Assembly (NCBI GenBank): GCA_015061665.1
Contig: SUWC01000008.1
Span: 1 to 62,597 of the forward strand
Direction: 5' to 3'
DNA length: 62,597 nt
From: Lentisphaerota bacterium
Lineage (GTDB): Bacteria; Verrucomicrobiota; Kiritimatiellia; RFP12; UBA1067
Positions 9,041-17,624 of this stretch are shown here, in pieces; position 1 is the first letter of the stretch, and every line of letters begins with the position of its first letter. Made by a program: the position numbers and the translations under genes. The notes under the pieces are model-generated. The model did not search any database and was not told the origin of the DNA. It saw nothing but the letters and a program-made list of their open reading frames with translations.

Positions 9041-10121
9041 CGCGCCAGAGGTGGAGCGCGAACACGAGAAGAACAGACGCCCCGAGCCAGACCGCTATCG
9101 GACCGGCCTTCTCGCCGAATAGATGCACCGCGCCAGGCTCGAAGAACTTTCCGAATGCACGCAGCGCCGGCTTGAACTCGTGGCACATGTACGCCGCAAG
9201 AGACGTCTGACCAAACAGGATGAAAAGCCCGCACCCGCGGCGAAGGCGCAGGATGTCCGCAACGCCGTAGAGGAGCGCAAGCAGAATGCAGCAGACGCCC
9301 ATGGCCTGCGCGGTGAACGTAATGGTGAAAATGTGCTTTATCGCCGGAATCACAGGTGCAAGGACCAGCCCCGCGGCAAGAAGGACGCCGCCAAGCGCAA
9401 GAAGCTTCCCGAACCGACGCAGCGGCGAGTCGGAGGAAAGCAGTATGTTCGTGGCGGACATTCCGCACAGCGTCATTGCGCCGAACATCGGAATCGTCGC
9501 CCACCATGAATACCCAGGGTCCGCAAGCTCGACGGCCTTTGACCCCGCAGGCGTAACCAGCGCAAGCATCCAGCGCTCAAACCGAGTTGCGGCGTTGCCG
9601 TCCATGGTGTAGTCGCCGCAGAAATGCAGCACAAGCGCGTATGCGACGGCAAGGACGAACGGCGCGGAGAGCCGGACAACCCGCGAGCGGATTGCAAGCA
9701 CTATCGCGGCGACGAGGTATCCCGCCGCAATGGCCTGGAGGGTGTTGTTGAAAGGATTGATCAACAATATGTCGCACGAGAGGAGCCGACCCTGAGCGAC
9801 CATCCCAAGGACCCACAGAAGCGCGACGCGCGAAACGACATGCCGCCAGTAGCCCCATCCGGCGCGCCCGCCGTCCATGCGCTTCGGCAGCGCGAACGGA
9901 ACCGCCGCGCCGCACATGAAGATGAAGAGCGGCATGATGAGGTCCCAGAGGGTGAAGCCGCCCCAGTTGTGGCGGAACTGCCCCATGACGCCGTCGGGTA
10001 GCCGCGACGCCGCGTTCAACGCAGAGAAGAACGGACCAATCACCGTGAGAAGAAACATGTCGAGACCGCGCAGCAGGTCAAGCGAATAGAGTCGTTCGGA
10101 CTTCTTTTGTGCGTCGCTCAT
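9018..10121 (-). CDS. DUF5009/HGSNAT-like multipass acyltransferase
   Basis: 367 aa integral membrane protein. It opens with RLYSLDLLRGLDMFLL, the signature of the DUF5009/heparan-alpha-glucosaminide N-acetyltransferase-like (YeiB-related) family. At least eight hydrophobic segments follow, with conserved LWDLIMPLFIFMCGAAVPFAL. Members move acyl groups across membranes onto sugars; the substrate here is unknown. It is the third gene of a minus-strand operon with a DUF4874/DUF4832 protein (21-base gap) and a surface repeat protein, so modification of surface glycans is a plausible role. Its 3' end overlaps fumB tail-to-tail. Confidence 0.8.
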   Translation of the reverse strand: MSDAQKKSERLYSLDLLRGLDMFLLTVIGPFFSALNAASRLPDGVMGQFRHNWGGFTLWDLIMPLFIFMCGAAVPFALPKRMDGGRAGWGYWRHVVSRVALLWVLGMVAQGRLLSCDILLINPFNNTLQAIAAGYLVAAIVLAIRSRVVRLSAPFVLAVAYALVLHFCGDYTMDGNAATRFERWMLALVTPAGSKAVELADPGYSWWATIPMFGAMTLCGMSATNILLSSDSPLRRFGKLLALGGVLLAAGLVLAPVIPAIKHIFTITFTAQAMGVCCILLALLYGVADILRLRRGCGLFILFGQTSLAAYMCHEFKPALRAFGKFFEPGAVHLFGEKAGPIAVWLGASVLLVFALHLWRVNASSKR

Positions 10122-10142
10122 CTTCAGGTTCCTTTAGGATGT

Positions 10143-11582
10143 TCAGCGAAGGCGAACTGCGTCGCCCTCGTACATTGCGTCGTTGGCAAAACGGATCGGC
10201 TGTCCCGCCGGCGTGTCGAGCCGCAGCCGCATTGAAAGCGGTCCGCTTGACGGGAACTCCCCGGGAAGAGTCACGCGGTACTTCCTCGTCTCGCCGGGAC
10301 GGAGCGTCCTGAGGTCAAGCGGAAGAGGAGCGGACTTAGCGCCGCTTGAAAGAGTCGCGGCGCTCTTTATGAGAAGGTGTCCGAAACCTGTGTTTTCGAC
10401 CGCGAGCTCCATTGTGCCGCACGAGAACTCCACGCCGCGTATCACGAACCTGTAGCCCATGTGCGTGCGCACGAACGTCCGCAGGTCCGTGCCGTACCAT
10501 TCAGAGAGATTCGGCATGCCCGTGAAATCGTAGTCGTGCGTGAGCCTGAGGGTGCCGATGAACTCGGCCAGGTTGTGGTGCCGCGTGTCGATGTTGCGCA
10601 AATAGGAAAGATGCGTACGGTAGAACTCCTGCACGATGTTGAACTTGGAAAGGTCGAATAGCGGGACGGCTTCGCACTCCTCCGGCTTTATGTGCGCGAG
10701 CTCTCCTCCGTAGGGGACGTTTCGCCTGGCCTCGAGATAGACGACGCCCTGTTCGCGGACCATCCAGCGGCTGTGACGGCGCCACGTGCCGTAGTCCGCA
10801 TCCGTGCCGAGATATCCGTCGTTGAAGATGCCTATGCGCCGCTGCGCTGGCTGCACCTTGTAGTACGTGTTGTCAGCAACGGAAGCGAGAAACTCGTCAA
10901 CATCCTTGTCGGCGTAGTCAAGGACCCACTTCGGATAGCGCACGAGGAGCGAAGTCTGGGGTGCGAGCGTTTCAAGCCATGCGTCGCCGATCGCCCTGAT
11001 GTGCTCAGGCTCGCGGTAGTAGGTAGAGTGCATCTCGCCCCACGGACCGGTCATCCCGCATTCGACGGACAGCACAACGTCGGGGAACGCGCCGAGGATC
11101 GCGCCGAGGGCGCGGACGTGTCCAACGAGGACGGAGAAGTCCGCAGGCTCCGTGCCAGTTTCGCTACCGCTAGTATAGCCGAAGCGAACAATCATTATCG
11201 CGCCGGCGGCGCGGGCGTTCACGAGAGTGTTGGAGACCGCTGCGAGCGCATCGTCCGTAAGCGGGATATCCGCCCCGCCTACGCATGACGGGCGCGGGTT
11301 CCCCTTGTACAGTTCGTTGCCTGCGGAGAACGCGCCGATGTTCCAGAGCCAGGAGCAGAAGCCCTGCGGATATCCTGGCTCGTTGCCGGAGGGACGAAGG
11401 ACATGCCACGTCCCAGGCGCAGCGCCGCGAGCGGGGTTTTCGTCCAGCGCCGAGCATCCGTCGCGAAAGCGAGAGTCGGCGCCTATGACGGAAGCCTCCG
11501 CAGCGGTATTGTCCGCTGCGGAAGCTCCGACTGCAAGCGCGAGCGTCGCGCCCGCAAGCAAAAGCCGCATGCCGTGCATCAT
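10143..11582 (-). CDS. Secreted DUF4874/DUF4832 protein
   Basis: About 479 aa. The ATG at 11582 overlaps the preceding stop as ATGA; ATGs at 11579 and 11570 are alternatives. A signal peptide is evident (MRLLLAGATLALAVGASA). The mature part has ENPARGAAPGTW, the GYPQGFCSWLW aromatic stretch, IVRFGY, SVECGMTGPWGE and LVRYPKWVLDY, the layout of DUF4874 followed by a C-terminal beta-sandwich DUF4832. Family members look like TIM-barrel glycan-active enzymes but lack a defined reaction. It lies between an exported repeat protein and an acyltransferase-like membrane protein. Confidence 0.75.
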   Translation of the reverse strand: MMHGMRLLLAGATLALAVGASAADNTAAEASVIGADSRFRDGCSALDENPARGAAPGTWHVLRPSGNEPGYPQGFCSWLWNIGAFSAGNELYKGNPRPSCVGGADIPLTDDALAAVSNTLVNARAAGAIMIVRFGYTSGSETGTEPADFSVLVGHVRALGAILGAFPDVVLSVECGMTGPWGEMHSTYYREPEHIRAIGDAWLETLAPQTSLLVRYPKWVLDYADKDVDEFLASVADNTYYKVQPAQRRIGIFNDGYLGTDADYGTWRRHSRWMVREQGVVYLEARRNVPYGGELAHIKPEECEAVPLFDLSKFNIVQEFYRTHLSYLRNIDTRHHNLAEFIGTLRLTHDYDFTGMPNLSEWYGTDLRTFVRTHMGYRFVIRGVEFSCGTMELAVENTGFGHLLIKSAATLSSGAKSAPLPLDLRTLRPGETRKYRVTLPGEFPSSGPLSMRLRLDTPAGQPIRFANDAMYEGDAVRLR

Positions 11583-14560
11583 TTGAATATCACGGAAAGT
11601 CCAGAGGACATCCTGACCTTGAGGAAGTCCCCTTCTCTCTTTACGGACCACGGACGCGAAACTGCGGGCAGCTTCGAATCTGCTCCGATCGTTCCGAGGA
11701 TGAAGCCATCGCCGATCACCGCCTCATCTCCGATCATCTCGAAGGAAAGCACGCCGCCGTTGTTGATGTATTGGGTGACATTGAGTCCGTCATGCTCAAC
11801 AATGCTGCCATTGCGCTTCCAGACCCTGATCGGGAATATCGTTCCAGCCGCGAGGTCAAGCTTGTTGAACGTATTCGTCGAAGCCGCGGCGGCGTCCACG
11901 AGGTTCGTAAGCGCAACGTTGCCCGCCGTCACCGTTCCCGCCCAGTTCGCACCGTCGGCGAAGTAGAGTTTTGCATCATAACCATCTGGGGAGTCAACCT
12001 TCAAGTTGCCCGTGCAAGTGTTTTTCGCAGACTGCATGATGACCTCAAAGTAACGTCCGCTGACCCCATTTGTCACTATCAAATCGCCAGCACCAGAGAT
12101 ATCAAGTTCGGAATCAACCTTGCATCTCCTCTCAGTGGCATCGTCGTTCGCATCCCATGTCACATGATCCTTCGCACGGATTGCGCAGAACGCGCCCGCA
12201 GGGATGCGGACGATGCCAAATCCTGCAAACAAATCGGGCAATGTATATCCTAGGCCAGGAGCATAAGCATCATAAGCACAATCATAGTATGAGTCATAGA
12301 CTGTAAGCATGCCATTGCCATTGCCAGCCGGATGAGACCACATAACCGTAGAATTCGTCAGAATTACAGATTCCGTCCCGGAACTGGAAGGCCTCAAATT
12401 AATCGAATTGCCAGTCACGTATTCGTAGTAATGCGTGGTGTTGTCATATATCAATTTCGCGGAATCTGTCACATTCCACTCACCTAATGAAGTGGGGCCA
12501 TTCCACGTCGGGCGACTCAAGGCTGAATCTACGAAAGTCACGGTCGCCGCACCACCAATACTACCTGCACCTCTGTACGCGAAGGTGAATGCATTAAACA
12601 ACATGCTGAAAGGAACATTGACAGGGTTGTTAACTCCAATAGACATGCAATCGTATTTACTGTGATCATACGTAAAATGATCAAGCGAAATATCATCTAC
12701 GACATTCACCGTTCCGCCCGATGCTGGGCAAATGAAACAAATTCCATCTGTATTATAACCGGACCCTTCCGTTTTAACTGTTCCATTCGTAGATGCCATG
12801 GCAAAATAGGTTGTTTCGCCAGCATTTGCGTAGCCAAAGTAAAGTTTTCCATCATTCGTTTCTTCAATTATTGAGCCAAAGAGTCGAATCCTAACGTTTT
12901 TGAACTTCATCCCGGACGGCACATTTAGAGATGCTCCTGTTGCAATCTCAAGAGTTGGCAGAGTCACATCATCCCCACTCGCCATTACCACGCATGACAA
13001 CCCATTGTTAAGATTGACGTCTCCTGCGGCAATCTCAAGAATTGCATCTTTATTGAGAATAATCGGAGGCAAGTCGGCATCTGCAGATATCTTGAGCGTC
13101 GCACCTTTCTTGACTTCTATGGACGACCAAGCGGGGATAGTACCGGAAGTAAACTCTGCAACCACGCCGGAGCCTTCAATCGCAACCTCAATCCCATCGC
13201 CGGGAACACTCCCAGAACTCCATGAACCATCATCCAGCAGGCCACCGCTCTTTCTAATCGCATAAGCTGATGACGTTTCCAGAGTCAGCGCCTCTCCACT
13301 TATTGCCAACTCAAATCCAGACGGCACCGAGCCATCCAAGTCCGACTTGATTTTGGCCAACAAATCCGGGTCCGCGCTGTAGAATACCACCGTCCCGCCG
13401 ACAGCTGCGCTGAAGTCTGCATAAAATGTCGCATCTGACAATCCAGTAATTGAATCAATACGCGCACCGAATGCTGTCAAATCGATATATTTCTGCGAAG
13501 TAAACGTTATTGACGACAAATCATAAGTAGATGCGATTGCCAATCCAATCCGTCCATTTGAAACCGTTATTAACGCCTCTGTTGGAGCAATTGCCAGAGT
13601 CCCCGATCCAGTTTTGGAAATTGCAGATCCTGTTCCTGTTGCAATGTTTTTAACAGACAGAGTCTTCCCTGATGCAACTGAAATCTCTGCCGTCTTGCCG
13701 TCTGGAACAACTACGCTAACGAGATCTCCAAATTCCGAATCATTGACAGCCTCAAGCAAACCTCCGTCAAGTGTGAACTTGTACCCCATTATCGCGGAAT
13801 TAATATCTCCGCCAACGCTAATGGTTCCACTCGACAAATTAACTTCATTGGTCTTGCCAGCCGTTCCTGCAAGGCAATTAAACCCAGATGGCAAACTTAA
13901 AGTTCCATCAGTTATATTGAAGAATTCGCGCAGATTTGGATTGCCATCGCTTGTTATCTTCGTATATGACGACGGTGCGAAAACTATTGTTCCGCCACCG
14001 GTAACATTGAAAATACTGTGAAGCCCGCTAACAGCCCCATAGATATTCAATGTGCCACCTTCGATATTGTATGTAGATGGCGAATAATCCCAATTAGCCA
14101 GATACATTTCCGACCCTATCGCACTTTCAACAACGACACCGCTATATATATTATAAGTCTGATACTTTCTCGCGCCAAAAACGGAACCAAATGTAAGTTT
14201 AGCTGATGTTTCAGGCGCAATTGACTCATCTCTGATAAAATAGAACTTTCTATGACCAGCCTCATCAATGGATGCTAGTGAATATTCACCGTCCAATTTC
14301 GCATAAACATCCGCCGCTCCAGAGGGGCAAGCAAGAACATCTGTGCCGCTCGGACAAGTATCCGCGTCTGCACCGGTCTCTGATTCTGTGGACCAGCTGG
14401 ATTTACTCCCCCAAGAACGATAATTGGTTCCATCTGGCTTCCAATAGTACGTCGCCGCGCTGGCGCCTAAGGCCGCGCAGGAAATGGCGGCAGCGGCGAT
14501 TAGTTTCAATGATGGTGAGACTAGGGATGAATTCTCGGAAGAACATTTGATTTTTTTCAT
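11579..14560 (-). CDS. Large exported beta-strand-repeat surface protein
   Basis: 993 aa. The ATG at 14560 is preceded by GGAGGTG at 6-base spacing, so the in-frame upstream ATG at 14575 is rejected. A signal peptide ends near ALGASA. The mature protein begins TYYWKPDG and is rich in G/S/T with many GGT-, GTL- and G-G-I-F turns, as in autotransporter-associated beta-strand (beta-helix) repeats. No autotransporter barrel or sorting signal was recognised. It closes W-VKREGDFLKVRMSSG, a C-terminal form common in such proteins. The gene is visibly richer in A/T than its neighbours, hinting at relaxed composition or transfer. It heads a three-gene operon. Confidence 0.8.
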   Translation of the reverse strand: MKKIKCSSENSSLVSPSLKLIAAAAISCAALGASAATYYWKPDGTNYRSWGSKSSWSTESETGADADTCPSGTDVLACPSGAADVYAKLDGEYSLASIDEAGHRKFYFIRDESIAPETSAKLTFGSVFGARKYQTYNIYSGVVVESAIGSEMYLANWDYSPSTYNIEGGTLNIYGAVSGLHSIFNVTGGGTIVFAPSSYTKITSDGNPNLREFFNITDGTLSLPSGFNCLAGTAGKTNEVNLSSGTISVGGDINSAIMGYKFTLDGGLLEAVNDSEFGDLVSVVVPDGKTAEISVASGKTLSVKNIATGTGSAISKTGSGTLAIAPTEALITVSNGRIGLAIASTYDLSSITFTSQKYIDLTAFGARIDSITGLSDATFYADFSAAVGGTVVFYSADPDLLAKIKSDLDGSVPSGFELAISGEALTLETSSAYAIRKSGGLLDDGSWSSGSVPGDGIEVAIEGSGVVAEFTSGTIPAWSSIEVKKGATLKISADADLPPIILNKDAILEIAAGDVNLNNGLSCVVMASGDDVTLPTLEIATGASLNVPSGMKFKNVRIRLFGSIIEETNDGKLYFGYANAGETTYFAMASTNGTVKTEGSGYNTDGICFICPASGGTVNVVDDISLDHFTYDHSKYDCMSIGVNNPVNVPFSMLFNAFTFAYRGAGSIGGAATVTFVDSALSRPTWNGPTSLGEWNVTDSAKLIYDNTTHYYEYVTGNSINLRPSSSGTESVILTNSTVMWSHPAGNGNGMLTVYDSYYDCAYDAYAPGLGYTLPDLFAGFGIVRIPAGAFCAIRAKDHVTWDANDDATERRCKVDSELDISGAGDLIVTNGVSGRYFEVIMQSAKNTCTGNLKVDSPDGYDAKLYFADGANWAGTVTAGNVALTNLVDAAAASTNTFNKLDLAAGTIFPIRVWKRNGSIVEHDGLNVTQYINNGGVLSFEMIGDEAVIGDGFILGTIGADSKLPAVSRPWSVKREGDFLKVRMSSGLSVIFK

Positions 14561-14617
14561 TTTGTTCACCTCCATAGGTTTGCCCTGGCGGGAAGCATGT
14601 TCCCGTTTTCTACTGTA

Positions 14618-14646
14618 ATTATATCAAACCGACCGTTATCGTGCAA
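14618..14646 (-). promoter_or_regulatory. Sigma70-type promoter of surface operon
   Basis: On the minus strand: -35 TTGCAC (14646-14641), 17-bp spacer, extended -10 TTTGATATAAT with TATAAT at 14623-14618. The start codon of the repeat protein is about 58 bases downstream. Confidence 0.75.
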
Positions 14647-14658
14647 CACGGAATCTAG

Positions 14659-14680
14659 TTGGAGGTCCCCCAATTTTACT
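14659..14680 (-). repeat. 22-bp element upstream of promoter, copy 1
   Basis: Matches 24381-24402 in 21 of 22 bases. Both copies begin 12 bases beyond the -35 box of a strong minus-strand promoter. It could be an activator site (about position -60) or a relic of an insertion-sequence end, since its CCCAATTTTACT core recurs beside the IS30-like element. Confidence 0.6.
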
Positions 14681-14698
14681 CCTTTCGCTTTGCGTCTC

Positions 14699-14731
14699 GC
14701 CGCTTCCCCCAGTAGCCAGCGCCACCTCTTG
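14699..14731. repeat. 33-bp dispersed repeat, copy 1
   Basis: Identical to 55725-55757 except for one base. The core reads CGCTTCCCCCAGTAGCCAGC. It lies in non-coding DNA in both places, and the second copy is beside other repeat debris. Confidence 0.7.
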
Positions 14732-14792
14732 TTTACACCAGCAACCACAATCGCCGCGCTAATTAAAATGGAAAATGGAAAATCAAAAGGCC

Positions 14793-14886
14793 GGCGCGTT
14801 GACGAGAGTTATTGTTGGGCAAGAGCGGTAAATGCTCTTGTTTGCAACGCGCCAGCCACCCGGGCAGAGGTATGAATTCGCCCGGG
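14793..14886 (-). terminator. Compound hairpin terminator of the DGR/surface operon
   Basis: Downstream of the gene at 14896-15732 on the minus strand. First, a GCCCGGG hairpin (arms 14880-14886 and 14859-14865). Then a long stem with 9-bp arms GGCGCGTTG/CAACGCGCC (14845-14853 and 14793-14801) enclosing an AAGAGC/GCTCTT hairpin. T-rich sequence follows in the transcript. It separates the DGR operon from the promoter at 14618. Confidence 0.6.
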
Positions 14887-14895
14887 AATCGTTCG

Positions 14896-15732
14896 TTATT
14901 CGACTACTATTCTGAAGAACTGCGCTGGAGGCTCGACGCCTTCTTCCAGTTTATGCTCGACCTTGAACCAGATCGTCTCGTCTGAAGCTTCCGCGGCATG
15001 GGCCGCCTCTGTTATATACTCCTCGTTCAAGCCTTCCCCTTCTCCGCTCGCGATCGTATCGATGTCTTTTGCGTAGCGCACTTTTACGAGCTTGTTATCG
15101 ACAATCGAAACCTTGAACCACGCCATCGTCGTATGCCCTTCTTTGCCGTCGAGATTCGGTTTGAAGGTTATCCAGCTCGTAGTGCCGTCTTTCACATAAT
15201 CGACGATTTCGACGGGACGCCCCTCGGCCACGGCATCCTCGTCAAGCCACTTGAGTCCGCCATCCGCGCCTTCATCGACAACGGCTGTCGCGCCGGTGCC
15301 CTCGAACTTGAGCACGCACCCTGCCACCGCCGCAAGCGATACGCTCTCGCCGTATGCATATACCCACGCATTCGTTCCAAGCGTAAGGCTGCCACCGCCG
15401 GTCGCCGACGATATCTCGACCTCGCTTGCCGTCGAAACCTGCGCCGTCGAATCGATCGCCACACCTCCGTTCACGACCTTTATCCCTTCGCCGAGATAAA
15501 GTTTTGCGCCGGACGAAACGACCATGTCGCCGTCGATCGTGCCGCCGTCCATATCCATCTCGATGCCTTCGCCGACCTTGAGCGCCATGCCGCCTTCTCC
15601 CGCCGAGATCGTATTCCCGTCGAGGTTGTTTATGACGGGATGCGAAAACCCGCTGAAATCAAGTCCTGTCAGCCCTCCAAAGGCCGCGCACGCGGCGCCC
15701 GCCGCCGCCAATATCGCCATTATGCGTTTCAT
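14896..15732 (-). CDS. Secreted beta-strand protein of unknown function
   Basis: 278 aa. The ATG at 15732 has GGAG 7 bases upstream. The signal peptide is MKRIMAILAAAGAACAAFGG. The mature protein consists of short G-rich beta turns (DGGTIDGDMVVSSGAKL), consistent with a small beta-helix or beta-sandwich. It ends with a WFKVEHKLEEGVEPPAQFF segment. The last block, PAQFFRIVVE, resembles the FFRV-type endings seen in secreted proteins of this group. It is the last gene before the terminator and presumably shares the DGR operon transcript, although two stem-loops precede it. Function not recognised. Confidence 0.7.
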   Translation of the reverse strand: MKRIMAILAAAGAACAAFGGLTGLDFSGFSHPVINNLDGNTISAGEGGMALKVGEGIEMDMDGGTIDGDMVVSSGAKLYLGEGIKVVNGGVAIDSTAQVSTASEVEISSATGGGSLTLGTNAWVYAYGESVSLAAVAGCVLKFEGTGATAVVDEGADGGLKWLDEDAVAEGRPVEIVDYVKDGTTSWITFKPNLDGKEGHTTMAWFKVSIVDNKLVKVRYAKDIDTIASGEGEGLNEEYITEAAHAAEASDETIWFKVEHKLEEGVEPPAQFFRIVVE

Positions 15733-15776
15733 CTGCAATCTCCTTTCTTTTTGTTTATCCGCTCATCCGCCGATCA

Positions 15777-15843
15777 GGGACGGAGAGCGTAAGCAGGGGA
15801 ATAAAATTCCTCTCTCCGTCCCCGGCCGGCGGATGCCGGCCGG
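15777..15843 (-). other. Tandem stem-loops between operon genes
   Basis: One stem pairs 15777-15787 (GGGACGGAGAG) with 15812-15822. Beside it is a GC-rich palindrome, CCGGCCGGC/GCCGGCCGG, up to about 15843. There is no clear U-tract in the transcript, so these may be processing or attenuation structures rather than a full terminator. Confidence 0.5.
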
Positions 15844-15864
15844 AATTCGCTTTCGCGATTCTGA

Positions 15865-17583
15865 TCAAAGTCCAGCCTTGACCTTGATCTTGCCTTCCGT
15901 CAACACGGGGTTGAGGATGTGCGTAATCTTGACGACTTCGCCCTGGTTGCGGTAGATGTAGCTGACCGAGGTGAGGTTGCCCTCTCCATCGCGCGATTCG
16001 ACATACTTGAGCGTAGTGTCGCTCGTGACGACGCCGTTGTCATCCTTGAGCAGAATGCCGGTCGTCACGCCTTCGACAGTCGCCTTGTCGCCGCTGACAA
16101 GCTTGGCCGTGTCGGCGATGCCGGTGATGTCGCGGATGCACGTGATGCCTTCGCCATCGGGATCTTCGGCGTTGTTGACGGTGAATGTTCCATCGCCGTC
16201 GATCGCCGCGATGTCGGAGCCGCCGGTGATCGAAACCGTGCCGTCGGCATCGACCGTGCCGTCAACATCGACGTCGTTGAGCGCGAGCGCGTCGCCGGCA
16301 TCCGTCGATATGTTGCCGTCAACTTTGCCATAGACGGTCGAATTCTCGTCAAGCGCACCGCCGGACGCGGCGATTTCTTCCGCCGTCGGAGCGCGGCCCG
16401 TATCGACAACTTCGATTTCCTGATCCTTGTTCGGGTTGGCTGCTACGATTGCATTTGTCTGTCCGTCGGCAGGAGTGAGCGTGTTGCCCGCAAGGTCGAT
16501 GATGATCTTAGCGACGTTCTCGGGAACGACGATCGTATCGGTCATGTCTTCGTCAAGCACGATCTTCACGACCGCATCGTCGCCATACTCTTCGAGGATG
16601 TCTTCGATGTCCTTCGGATTCTCGGGATCGTCGCCAGGCACGAGCGCGACGTCCGGCAGGTGAAGCTCGGCCGGATGATCGGCGTCGGAGCCGACAATCT
16701 CGAAGTTCTGCGCAAGAGCCGTCGCGAAGTAATGGTAGTCGGACCCTTCAAGCTCCGCTACGCTGACGGTAGCCTTCGTCTCTTCCGTCGTCTTCTCGAC
16801 GTTGTTGGCGTATTCATAGCCGAAGGCGTCCGTGCCAAGCGCGTTGCCGTTGAACGTCACCGCCGGCTCGGGCGTGATTGCGCGGCCGGTGTAAACCTGG
16901 TCGTCAACCGATGCGACTTGGGCGAGCGAAAGGTCGTATTTCGCTATGTAGGTGGCGACATTGCCGTCGGTCGTCTTCAATACCTTCTGCCATGTCGTGT
17001 CCTGAAGCGCGACGTGCGCGTCGCTGTAGGCTGTCTGGACGTAGGAGTTGTCGATCACGATCTTGTCGTTGACGGCAAGAAGCGTGACGGCGCCCATCGT
17101 CGCGTCGTCGAACAAAGCGCGAAGCTCGATCGTCTTGGGCGTTGCGCTTGGCGCGCTTGCCGCGGCAAGGACGGTCGCCCAGTCGGCGTAGTAGCTCGTG
17201 ACGTCGCCATCCACGACGCCTGCGACGGCGTTGATGGTCGTGATGTTCGCCTTGTCGGCGTTGTCAACCGTCGCGACCGCGCCCTGCGACACGGTGAGCG
17301 TGCCGATCGTGCAGGCGCTGCCGGTGACGTTGAGCACGGCATCGACCCCGACGACGAGCGTATCGACGCTGCCGTTGTAAACGGTCATCTTCGCCCCTTC
17401 TGCGAGTGTCGCCGTGCCAAGCGCCTTGCCGTCGAGGTCGTTGTCCCAGACCCAGTCGGCGGAGACTTGCGGGAATGTTACGGTGGCGAGCCCTTCGGAC
17501 GATGCCGCCGCCTTCGCGCTTTGTATCGCTGCCCCGACGAGCGCTATCGCCGCCGCGCGCAGGAATATGTTTGTTTTTTTCAT
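15865..17583 (-). CDS. Exported protein with MBG-like and repeat domains
   Basis: 572 aa. The ATG at 17583 has AGGA 8 bases upstream. A signal peptide ends at AIQSAKA. Residues about 35-140 are beta-strand repeats. Around residues 225-300 is an Ig-like block (VYTGRAITPEPAVTFNGNAL ... YEYANN) like the MBG/Ig-like domains of gut surface proteins. The rest is acidic and rich in DGTV-type turns. The C-terminus has YIYRNQGEVVKITH, echoed by YIYHNQAEA near the end of the neighbouring 961-aa protein, so the two share a terminal motif. It lies 41 bases after that gene. Likely cell-surface; function unknown. Confidence 0.75.
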   Translation of the reverse strand: MKKTNIFLRAAAIALVGAAIQSAKAAASSEGLATVTFPQVSADWVWDNDLDGKALGTATLAEGAKMTVYNGSVDTLVVGVDAVLNVTGSACTIGTLTVSQGAVATVDNADKANITTINAVAGVVDGDVTSYYADWATVLAAASAPSATPKTIELRALFDDATMGAVTLLAVNDKIVIDNSYVQTAYSDAHVALQDTTWQKVLKTTDGNVATYIAKYDLSLAQVASVDDQVYTGRAITPEPAVTFNGNALGTDAFGYEYANNVEKTTEETKATVSVAELEGSDYHYFATALAQNFEIVGSDADHPAELHLPDVALVPGDDPENPKDIEDILEEYGDDAVVKIVLDEDMTDTIVVPENVAKIIIDLAGNTLTPADGQTNAIVAANPNKDQEIEVVDTGRAPTAEEIAASGGALDENSTVYGKVDGNISTDAGDALALNDVDVDGTVDADGTVSITGGSDIAAIDGDGTFTVNNAEDPDGEGITCIRDITGIADTAKLVSGDKATVEGVTTGILLKDDNGVVTSDTTLKYVESRDGEGNLTSVSYIYRNQGEVVKITHILNPVLTEGKIKVKAGL

Positions 17584-17624
17584 GTGTTTGTTCCTTTCGG
17601 ATTTGTCTTGTTTGTGAAATTCTC

